DNA from: Planctomycetota bacterium
Lineage (GTDB): Bacteria > Planctomycetota > Phycisphaerae > Sedimentisphaerales > Anaerobacaceae
Direction: 5' to 3'
Assembly (NCBI GenBank): GCA_019456145.1
Contig: VRUL01000002.1
Coordinates: forward strand, 232,185 to 296,184
Length of the DNA: 64,000 nucleotides
In this document: positions 37,598 through 43,862 of the stretch, in pieces
Position numbering within the stretch: the first letter of the stretch is position 1
Layout of the letters: the number at the start of each line of letters is the position of its first letter
Program-made: the position numbers and the translations under genes
The notes under the pieces: model-generated
Databases searched by the model: none
The model's input: the letters and a program-made list of their open reading frames with translations, nothing else
Told to the model about the DNA's origin: nothing

Positions 37598-37857
37598 AAC
37601 GCATGGGGGAAAAGAATTAATCGCAAATGGTGGATATGCGGAGCGGAGCGTACGGGGACAGAGTCTGACTGAGCGGCCATGATCTACACGCAAGTGTTGA
37701 ACCGAGGGCCTCACCGAATCATGAGCCCCGCAGACGCCATTTGAATGACGCCAACGTCGGGGTGTTATCCTTACACTCTGAGAGGTCAGGAGTTTTATAC
37801 GGAAACCATATATACATAGTCAGGATGCCATTACGGCAAAAGAAAGCAGGTATCACG

Positions 37858-38595
37858 ATGCGTAGAATTATTGTCTTGATTTACGGGGTAGTTGCTTATG
37901 TAATTTTTTTCGTATCTTTCCTATACGCGATCGGCTTTGTCGGCAATGTGGTTGTTTCGGAATCAATTGATTCCGGCACAGAAGTGCCTTTTGGTCAGGC
38001 CCTGCTCATCAACGCCATTCTACTTGGTCTGTTCGCTATCCAGCACAGTGTTATGGCACGACAGGGATTCAAAAAGTGGTTGACCAGGATTGTTCCAGAA
38101 CCTGCTGAACGCAGCACCTATGTGCTGTTTGCCAGTCTCTTGCTGGTTCTACTTTTCCACCAATGGCGACCGATGTTGGGTATGGTTTGGAATGTCGAGA
38201 ATCCTGTTGGTTATTTGGTTCTATCAGGTCTTTTCTGGATTGGCTGGCTGACGGTACTTGTTTCTGCTTTCCTGATTGATCATTTTGAACTTTTTGGATT
38301 ACGGCAGGTTTACCTATATCTACGAGGCAGGGAATGTATCCCCTTAGAATTCAAGACACCATCATTTTATAAATTCGTTCGCCATCCGATCTATTTGGGC
38401 TTCATAATTGCCTTTTGGGCAACGCCACAAATGACCATAGGTCATCTTGTATTCGCTATCGCAACGACAGGCTATATTTTCATAGGTATCCTGCTGGAGG
38501 AAAAGGATCTGATGCGCCAATATGGGGAAACCTATAAGGAGTACAAAAAACAAGTGCCAATGCTTCTACCACTACCAAGAAAACGACCGTCCTAA
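37858..38595 (+). CDS. mddA: Methanethiol S-methyltransferase-like membrane protein
   Basis: A 245-residue protein with about five membrane helices. It begins [20 protein letters not shown] and GFVGNVV.ES.DSG, and ends with the NnrU/isoprenylcysteine methyltransferase motif [13 protein letters not shown] and EEKDL...YG..Y..Y. This pattern matches MddA, which methylates methanethiol to dimethyl sulfide using S-adenosylmethionine. ATG 37858 is preferred to the in-frame ATG at 37741 because the homology starts there. The stop codon overlaps an attC-like site, so the gene may sit in an integron cassette. Confidence 0.68.
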   Translation: MRRIIVLIYGVVAYVIFFVSFLYAIGFVGNVVVSESIDSGTEVPFGQALLINAILLGLFAIQHSVMARQGFKKWLTRIVPEPAERSTYVLFASLLLVLLFHQWRPMLGMVWNVENPVGYLVLSGLFWIGWLTVLVSAFLIDHFELFGLRQVYLYLRGRECIPLEFKTPSFYKFVRHPIYLGFIIAFWATPQMTIGHLVFAIATTGYIFIGILLEEKDLMRQYGETYKEYKKQVPMLLPLPRKRPS

Positions 38596-38648
38596 TAAAT
38601 GGTTCAAGCCGACTTCGCTTCGCATGCGGCTTACCCAAGGCGTTATGC
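38590..38648 (+). repeat. attC-like recombination site (59-base-element type)
   Basis: A 59-base imperfect palindrome overlapping the mddA stop. It contains GGTTCAAGCCG (38601-38611), which pairs with CGGCTTACCC (38627-38636) with an extrahelical C. It ends GGCGTTATGC, matching the GTTRRRY core as in many attC sites. The left core CCTAAT deviates from RYYYAAC in its last base. An inverse core GCATAAC occurs at 38707. No integrase is in the window. Confidence 0.6.
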
Positions 38649-38776
38649 AATAAACCTAAAGTGCTATCAATCCTGATTCTAAATTACCTAAATATAGGGG
38701 ATTTTTGCATAACAAACCCGTTTATTCGCTCAATTTCGGCATTTTTCACATTGAGTCAATATTTTGCACTTTTTTC

Positions 38777-38805
38777 TTGTTTGTTGGCCATGAGAAACAT
38801 ATAAT
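38777..38805 (+). promoter_or_regulatory. Promoter of leader L2
   Basis: TTGTTT (38777-38782), a 17-base spacer and TATAAT (38800-38805), after a T-rich tract as in the L1 promoter. ACTGATGGAG starts 11 bases after TATAAT, exactly as in L1. Confidence 0.6.
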
Positions 38806-38810
38806 TGCGA

Positions 38811-38945
38811 TACTTCACTGATGGAGAAAACATTGATGGGAGACAATAAGTTGCAGTCGATAGTCTTGGTAAAAGGCACCGCTTGCTACTTCTTCTGACA
38901 GAAAAATGGGGGCCTTAAAATCGCTGGCGATAGCGGTGCTGCTTT
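38811..38945 (+). ncRNA. Structured 5' leader L2, homologue of L1
   Basis: It shares with L1 the CACTGATGGAG start, a following GGGAG and AATA-GTTG-AGTC series, the arm GGCACCGCT (38875-38883), CTACTTC, GGCCT-AAAA, and the closing arm AGCGGTGC (38932-38939). The stem is 8 bp and the T-run after it is interrupted (TGCTTTT). It precedes the first Cys-rich gene. Confidence 0.58.
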
Positions 38946-38985
38946 TGGGGATTGGAGAACAATAAAAGTTTTGATGGGGGGACGT

Positions 38986-39234
38986 ATGGAAACTAAACAA
39001 GTAGAAAACAGTCAAATACAAGAAATCATGAAAGATATGGCATGCGAAAAGGACTTCGAGTGTTACAAATCAGGATTCGAGAACCTCAGCAAAATAGGGA
39101 TTGTTGGTGATGCCATATTGATTGAGTGTTTAGAAGAAAGGGCAAAAACCTGCAAGTTTGGACTTCCTTTTGGAATGGGGTACATCTGTAAATGTCCACT
39201 TCGGAATTACATTGCCAAGCACTTTAAGAAATAA
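38986..39234 (+). CDS. 82-aa Cys-rich protein, copy 1
   Basis: A small cytoplasmic protein without signal peptide or membrane helix. Six Cys stand at residues 20, 26, 48, 56, 68 and 70, followed by PLRNYIAKH, a spacing that suggests metal or Fe-S binding. ATG 38986 follows GGGGGG by a few bases; an in-frame ATG at 38971 is less likely. It is 93 percent identical (76 of 82) to the gene at 40518. Similar short proteins exist in other bacteria but I know no function. A PEP-CTERM-like tail follows in frame after its TAA. Confidence 0.72.
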   Translation: METKQVENSQIQEIMKDMACEKDFECYKSGFENLSKIGIVGDAILIECLEERAKTCKFGLPFGMGYICKCPLRNYIAKHFKK

Positions 39235-39297
39235 AATCCCACCACCCTCTTAGTGCTCGGCTTTTGTTCGGTGATGGTGAGAAGGAAGCGTACTTAA
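39235..39297 (+). pseudogene. Orphan PEP-CTERM tail B, in frame after the stop
   Basis: Directly after the TAA of the Cys-rich gene, in the same frame, 20 codons encode NPTTLLVLGF and CSVMVRRKRT and then TAA. The composition is that of a PEP-CTERM end (polar box, hydrophobic stretch, basic cluster). Translation would need readthrough of the stop. Confidence 0.65.
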
Positions 39298-39388
39298 GCC
39301 AGCCTTCAGAATTTTCCAGCGCAGCTATCCAAAGGGACTTCTCATACCTTAGATTTTAGTTGTTTAGCATGTTTGATTGCCGCTATTT

Positions 39389-39838
39389 TCACTTTAGCTT
39401 ATCGGCCAAGGCTGAGCCAAATTCACGTGCAAGTTTGCTGGCACTGTATCGGTCCCTATTATCGTAAGAAGCCGACAACAAGACTTGTCCGTTGCGGTCT
39501 TTAGCCACGACAGATACGCTTTCAATAGCCTGAGTCGACGTAGATGATCTACCGAAAAAGGATCCGCTTGATGTGGCTCTTGCGGTCATAAAAGCCGCTC
39601 CGGTGATTAAAACCGTTGCTGTGTCAAAGTCACACAGTTCGATTTTTTTCCTCATGAACTCTTTTTCAATAATGTTTTTGATGACTTTTCCCACATTCGG
39701 ATTGTCGCTTTCGATTGAAGAGAGATAGACACACTTGTGATCAAGCTTTTTCAAGCCGGGATTGGTTACGATATCAGAATTACAACCTGTAGATACACCT
39801 ATCACCAATAGTCCAATAAGCCAACATAGTCTTTTCAT
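39389..39838 (-). CDS. Predicted lipoprotein
   Basis: A 149-residue protein with a signal peptide and lipobox VSTGC (Cys19). AAGGAG eight bases upstream fixes the ATG. The mature part has alternating strands (YLSSIESDN, TATVLITGAAFM, ESVSVVAKDRNGQVLLSAS) like envelope lipoproteins of the CsgG/DUF4136-like fold, though I cannot name the family. It is transcribed opposite to the flanking Cys-rich genes. Confidence 0.7.
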   Translation of the reverse strand: MKRLCWLIGLLVIGVSTGCNSDIVTNPGLKKLDHKCVYLSSIESDNPNVGKVIKNIIEKEFMRKKIELCDFDTATVLITGAAFMTARATSSGSFFGRSSTSTQAIESVSVVAKDRNGQVLLSASYDNRDRYSASKLAREFGSALADKLK

Positions 39839-40303
39839 GATTTTGCTCCTTAAGTATTTTCCCTATTAATAGTATTACAGATTCTCGTGAAAGCCGATAT
39901 AGATAATTTCGACCAGTTCAAAGAAATACTTTGCTTTTTTCGGTGTTTTTCTGCTCCTGCGCAAGATTAGTGGTTTTGGCACTATCTGCACAAGCGCATT
40001 GGTAATGAGATTCCCCTAAACATGGCTTAATCAGCCTCCTGGTTTCGCTCATACACAGTCCTATACATGTGTAACACCCGTAGAAAGGCCGAACTGGTCT
40101 TGCAGGGTAGTCAGATAACATCGGCCCTTATTCGATGCATTTGGTGCCGAACAAAAAAACCGCCTTGCCCGTACAAAATAGTAGAAAAGATTACAATGCT
40201 CTCTTCGGCCTTTGCCACTCCTTTCTTTTTCTCCTTTGCGGGCAGGGGCCTTGGGTTTTTACAATATCAAGGGCTGTTCTAACTTAGGGAGTGTTCATTT
40301 GTT

Positions 40304-40363
40304 GCCTGGGAGAAACCCGGCAAGAGTGCCCTATCAGGGCCGTTCTTTTGAGGCCCGTTTTTT
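40304..40363 (+). promoter_or_regulatory. Possible attenuator with alternative hairpins
   Basis: GCCCT-ATC-AGGGC (40328-40340) competes with GGGCC (40337-40341) pairing GGCCC (40352-40356), which is followed by GTTTTTT. The first would be an antiterminator, the second a terminator. A further hairpin GCCTGGG-AGAAA-CCCGGC precedes it (40304-40321). The rest of 39839-40419 shows no gene. Confidence 0.45.
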
Positions 40364-40419
40364 ATATTGTGGAAACTACGGGTTTTTGGCTGAAAGGCAA
40401 TTTTGGCCAGTTTTTTCCC

Positions 40420-40447
40420 TTGCTTTGCAATTGGAAAAGTCTATAAT
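40420..40447 (+). promoter_or_regulatory. Promoter of the second Cys-rich gene
   Basis: TTGCTT (40420-40425), a 16-base spacer and TATAAT (40442-40447), after a T-tract as in the L1 and L2 promoters. Confidence 0.55.
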
Positions 40448-40517
40448 TTATTTATTATTACTTGAGTGGGACGGAGCCCGGGGGATATATTAATCACTCT
40501 TGGATAGGGAGAGAGAT

Positions 40518-40766
40518 ATGGAAACTACACAAGTAGAAAACGGTCAAATACAAGAAATCATGAAAGATATGGCATGCGAAAAAGATTTCGATTGTTACAA
40601 ATCAGGATTCGAGAACCTCAGCAAAATAGAGATTGTCGGTGATGCCATATTGATTGAGTGTTTAGAAGAAAGGGCAAAAACCTGCAAGTTTGGACTCCCT
40701 TTTGGAATGGGGTATATCTGTAAATGTCCCCTTAGGAATTACATTGCCAAGCACTATAAGATATAA
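40518..40766 (+). CDS. 82-aa Cys-rich protein, copy 2
   Basis: Paralogue of the protein at 38986 with differences only at residues 4, 9, 25, 38, 80 and 82. All six Cys are conserved. ATG 40518 follows GGGAG; the in-frame start at 40500 is not conserved in the other copy. Unlike copy 1 it lacks the L1/L2-type leader, but a possible attenuator and promoter lie upstream. A tail again follows in frame after TAA, and then a lipoprotein gene, so it may be the first gene of a two-gene unit. Confidence 0.72.
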   Translation: METTQVENGQIQEIMKDMACEKDFDCYKSGFENLSKIEIVGDAILIECLEERAKTCKFGLPFGMGYICKCPLRNYIAKHYKI

Positions 40767-40826
40767 AATCCGACGACACTCTTGCTGCAGGGCCGGGGTG
40801 CTATGACTGTGAGAAGGAAACACTAA
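40767..40826 (+). pseudogene. Orphan PEP-CTERM tail A, in frame after the stop
   Basis: In frame after the TAA of copy 2, 19 codons encode NPTTLLLQGRGAMTVRRKH and then TAA. The AGAAGGAAA of the basic end doubles as the ribosome-binding site of the lipoprotein gene starting at 40829. Confidence 0.65.
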
Positions 40827-40828
40827 AA

Positions 40829-41203
40829 ATGAAAAAGTATGTTTATCTAATTTTATGCTGTTCAATAGCAGGCTGTACGTCAGTAGCACAGTTAGATCAA
40901 AAATTAGGGCAGCAATGGATTGGGAAAGACCTGAACAGTTTAATTGCTTCAGCAGGGTCTCCAGACCAGGTATTGGACGATGGCCTTGGGGGGCAAATCT
41001 ATTCCTATGTTAAAATCACATCTTATACACTGCCTTTTAGAAAAAATATGGAGCCAGTCACTTATACATCCAACGAAGGGTGGCACTATCGCGGAGTAAA
41101 CAAAGCCGATTCTTATCCATTGCAAACTTTTATGAAAGGAAGAAAAGCTATGTTTTGGATAAATTCCACAGGAGAAATTTATAGGGTTTCCATTGTCCGA
41201 TGA
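40829..41203 (+). CDS. Small SmpA/BamE-like lipoprotein
   Basis: A 124-residue protein with a signal peptide and lipobox SIAGC (Cys16). The segment WIGKDLNSLIASAGSPDQV, then GGQIYSYVK, follows the alpha-alpha-beta pattern of small BamE-like lipoproteins. AAGGA ten bases upstream lies inside the orphan tail. Outer-membrane association is likely; a specific role is unknown. Confidence 0.7.
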   Translation: MKKYVYLILCCSIAGCTSVAQLDQKLGQQWIGKDLNSLIASAGSPDQVLDDGLGGQIYSYVKITSYTLPFRKNMEPVTYTSNEGWHYRGVNKADSYPLQTFMKGRKAMFWINSTGEIYRVSIVR

Positions 41204-41220
41204 GGCTTGAACACCTGTAG

Positions 41221-41280
41221 AATCCTGCGCCGGTCACGCTCTTACTGCTCGGTTTGGATGTGGTGATTGCGAGGAAGAAT
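41221..41280 (+). pseudogene. Orphan PEP-CTERM tail C
   Basis: A TAG followed by codons for NPAPVTLLLLGL and DVVIARKN, a clear PEP-CTERM signal. It is 17 bases after the lipoprotein stop in another frame. The remaining spacer to 41663 shows no gene. Confidence 0.7.
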
Positions 41281-41663
41281 ATACCACCCCCACTGCCTGT
41301 TATTTATAAATCTTTTAATAGATTAAATTCAGGAGTGTCCGCTAATCCGCGGGAAAGTGACTTATAAGAGTGCCATTTCTCATAAGGCTATTGATTATAT
41401 ATTCGGCTGCCATACCGTCTTATTTACCGATATCACAATCGGCACCTGTTCATGGGCAGTCCTTGAGGTAATGGTTCATCCCGGCACAGCGGTTTTTTGT
41501 GTTGTACAAACATACACTTACAAAGGAAGAGGCGAGAGTTTCAATAATTATATGTTTTTTGCTTATTTGATATTTTCTGCGCGCTGACAATATCAAAATC
41601 ATAATTCTGCTCCAACCATTTCTCTACAGGGCCAGGTAAAGCAAAAGCATGGGGCCTTACGAG

Positions 41664-42164
41664 TTACTCGGGTGGATTTGTTCGTAGTTTATCCGAAGCT
41701 TCTCTATACCACATTGAAAACCTGGCAGGATAATTGTCATCAATCATGACTTCCACTAATATCTTGTTTTTTCTGCCAAAATTGTTCGTGAGATCATTTC
41801 CATGAACTACTGTCGGGATCGAAATGTCGAGGGCCCCGATGCTTTCAAGTACTCTTGACTTAACACCACCCATAATCATGTTGGCCATTTCGCCCAAAGC
41901 ATCAGCAATATCCTTTGGCTGTATCTCCTCCTCAGATTCGGTCCCAAGCATATTTATTGCGATTGCCTTGGTACAGGGCATACCACTACAGATGGAGAGA
42001 CACCCTTCGAGCGCACCTTTAAAAGTAATCGATGCCAACAAGGAATCTCCATCTATATTTTGTTTCGGCTCAGAGGCTTTTTCCACTGACATAAAAGCCA
42101 TTGTCTCGAAAATCTCTGTTGCACTTTCCAAGATTATATCACTGAAACATATTTCATTGATCAT
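41664..42164 (-). CDS. CheX-like chemotaxis phosphatase
   Basis: A 166-residue cytoplasmic protein. The helix DALGEMANMIMGG carries the E-x-x-N motif that CheC/CheX/FliY use to dephosphorylate CheY-P. One such motif is seen, as in CheX, which acts as a dimer. It is the last gene of a ten-gene same-strand signalling cluster, 52 bases after a REC protein. It probably turns off phosphorylated REC proteins made next to it, rather than a flagellar CheY, since no flagellar gene is present. Confidence 0.8.
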   Translation of the reverse strand: MINEICFSDIILESATEIFETMAFMSVEKASEPKQNIDGDSLLASITFKGALEGCLSICSGMPCTKAIAINMLGTESEEEIQPKDIADALGEMANMIMGGVKSRVLESIGALDISIPTVVHGNDLTNNFGRKNKILVEVMIDDNYPARFSMWYREASDKLRTNPPE

Positions 42165-42216
42165 TGTTGTCTCCTACGTATGGTGAAATTCGGCGGTTTA
42201 ACATTCAAAGGCGTCA

Positions 42217-42669
42217 TCAGCTTACAGTCTGAGCTTTCTGTACATTCTCGGATTCGTCCGACTCTGAAACCTCTTCTCGTTGCTCTTTGTTGGCTTCATA
42301 GTACTCAATTGCCTCCCGGACGGCTGGTTTGAACTCTTCCTCGAGCTTCCATGGCTTGGTGATGTACTTGTAAATCTCACCTTGATTGATCGCGGTTAGA
42401 AGAGTCGTTATCTGCGTATATCCCGATAGGACCATTCTAACTACGTGGGGATACTTCTCTTTGACTATTCTAAGAAGCTCCAGTCCACCCATCTCGGGCA
42501 TGCGCATATCCGTAACAAGTACGTGCACTTGCTCGCTCTCAAAGATTTCCAGCGCCTTTTTCCCGCTATCGGCAAAAAGGGTGTTGTACGGCTCGTCAAT
42601 GAGTCCTCTTTTGAGCGAACGGAGGAGTTTCTCCTCATCGTCCACAAATAATACTGTCCTCTTTTCCAT
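42217..42669 (-). CDS. Response regulator receiver protein 1
   Basis: A 150-residue REC protein. The acidic pair is VDDEE (residues 9-13), the phosphoacceptor Asp54 is in VTDMRMPEM, Ser/Thr is in LSGYT and Lys in ITKPWK. A helical tail with acidic residues follows but no DNA-binding or enzymatic domain. It is the third in a run of paralogues that share the MEKRTVLFVDDEEK start. Such single-domain regulators work by protein-protein contact. Confidence 0.87.
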   Translation of the reverse strand: MEKRTVLFVDDEEKLLRSLKRGLIDEPYNTLFADSGKKALEIFESEQVHVLVTDMRMPEMGGLELLRIVKEKYPHVVRMVLSGYTQITTLLTAINQGEIYKYITKPWKLEEEFKPAVREAIEYYEANKEQREEVSESDESENVQKAQTVS

Positions 42670-42768
42670 TAGTCTCTATCTCCTATTTATTGTTTTGAGT
42701 TTTCTTTCTTAACCTGAAGTTTCATTGTAAGTTGTGCAAACTGAATGGCATTTTTTACTCCACTCATA

Positions 42769-43266
42769 TCAACGTTTGTCTCTGGCCGAAATTAACATCT
42801 TAACGGCGTAACGAAAATCTACTTTCTCAAGATCTGGTTCTTCCGCCATTTTTTCAATGAAGTTCAGCAAGCTTTCACGTTCGCTGTGGAGGTCAAAGAA
42901 CTCTATGGCTTGACGAACAATCGTCTTGAGCTCTTCATTGAGTTTCCACGGTTTGGTGATATATCTGAAAATCTCTCCCTGGTTGATCGCATGCAGCAAA
43001 GTATCTTTGTCAGAATATCCCGATAAAACCAACCGAATAACGTTAGGGTACTTGTTCTTGACAGTTTTGAGAAGCTCATGTCCGTCCATCCCAGGCATGC
43101 GAATATCAGTTATGATTACATGCACTTGCTTCTTTTTGAGGATATCAAGCGCCAGCTTCCCACTATTGACAAAAAGAGTTTTATACGGTTCGCCAACAAA
43201 TACCCTTTTAAGAGACCTAAGGATTTTTTCCTCATCGTCTACAAATAAAACAGTTCTCTTTTCCAT
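42769..43266 (-). CDS. Response regulator receiver protein 2
   Basis: A 165-residue REC protein with Asp54 in ITDIRMPGM, LSGYSDKD and the YITKPWK lysine. The tail (about 125-165) is helical and shared with copy 3 (FFDLHSERESLLNFIEKM versus YYDLHSEREMLMTFFEQL), so it is a conserved output or dimerisation element. It stands 56 bases downstream of copy 3 and 99 bases upstream of copy 1. Confidence 0.87.
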   Translation of the reverse strand: MEKRTVLFVDDEEKILRSLKRVFVGEPYKTLFVNSGKLALDILKKKQVHVIITDIRMPGMDGHELLKTVKNKYPNVIRLVLSGYSDKDTLLHAINQGEIFRYITKPWKLNEELKTIVRQAIEFFDLHSERESLLNFIEKMAEEPDLEKVDFRYAVKMLISARDKR

Positions 43267-43322
43267 CTTTTTCTATCTCCTATCTGCTTTTCCGTATTTT
43301 TGTCGCCAATCAGAAAGTGTCA

Positions 43323-43862
43323 TCACTGATCTTTCAAAACCGGATGACACTTCATACTCCACTCATATAAATGCCTTTTGCGCTTCTCGATTAACATGTT
43401 AATCAGGCGAAGATTTATTTCATCAGGCTCTTTTCCAACTACCAATTGTTCAAAGAAGGTCATCAACATCTCTCGTTCACTATGGAGGTCGTAATATTCT
43501 ATTGCCTGCCGAATGGTTGTTTTGAGATTTCCGTCAGATTTCCACGGTTTAGTGATGAATCTTAAAACCTCACCATTGTTAATGGCATTGAGGATATTGT
43601 CCGCCTCGGAACACCCGGAGAGGACCAGCCTGATAATATGAGGAAACTCTTCTTTGACGATTTTAAGAAGTTCGAGTCCGTCCATCTCAGGCATGCGAAT
43701 ATCTGAGACAATCACATGAGCTTCGTGTTGCTGGAGGATTTCAAGAGCCTCTTTGCCACTGTTGGCGAAAAGAGTTTCATATGGTTCATCCATAAGACTC
43801 CTTTTTAAAGACCTTAGGATTTTTTCCTCATCGTCTACAAACAATACTGTTCTTTTTTCCAT
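43323..43862 (-). CDS. Response regulator receiver protein 3
   Basis: A 179-residue REC protein with Asp54 in VSDIRMPEM, LSGCSEAD and FITKPWK. Its start overlaps the end of the histidine kinase gene by 35 bases, so the two are translationally coupled and probably partners. The C-terminal helical tail is longer than in its paralogues. Confidence 0.88.
   Translation of the reverse strand: MEKRTVLFVDDEEKILRSLKRSLMDEPYETLFANSGKEALEILQQHEAHVIVSDIRMPEMDGLELLKIVKEEFPHIIRLVLSGCSEADNILNAINNGEVLRFITKPWKSDGNLKTTIRQAIEYYDLHSEREMLMTFFEQLVVGKEPDEINLRLINMLIEKRKRHLYEWSMKCHPVLKDQ

Noticed and set aside
37696..37767. A second attC upstream of mddA (CCCCG...CGGGGTGTTATCC)
   Set aside because: Only the short inner stem pairs; the left core RYYYAAC is missing.
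39232..39234. Pyrrolysine or selenocysteine insertion linking the Cys-rich genes to their tails
   Set aside because: Both stops are TAA, which neither system uses.
40466..40485. Mini-ykkC/guanidine-II-like GGGACGGAGCCC hairpin
   Set aside because: A single short hairpin with an unsuitable loop; the family needs two similar hairpins with ACGR loops.
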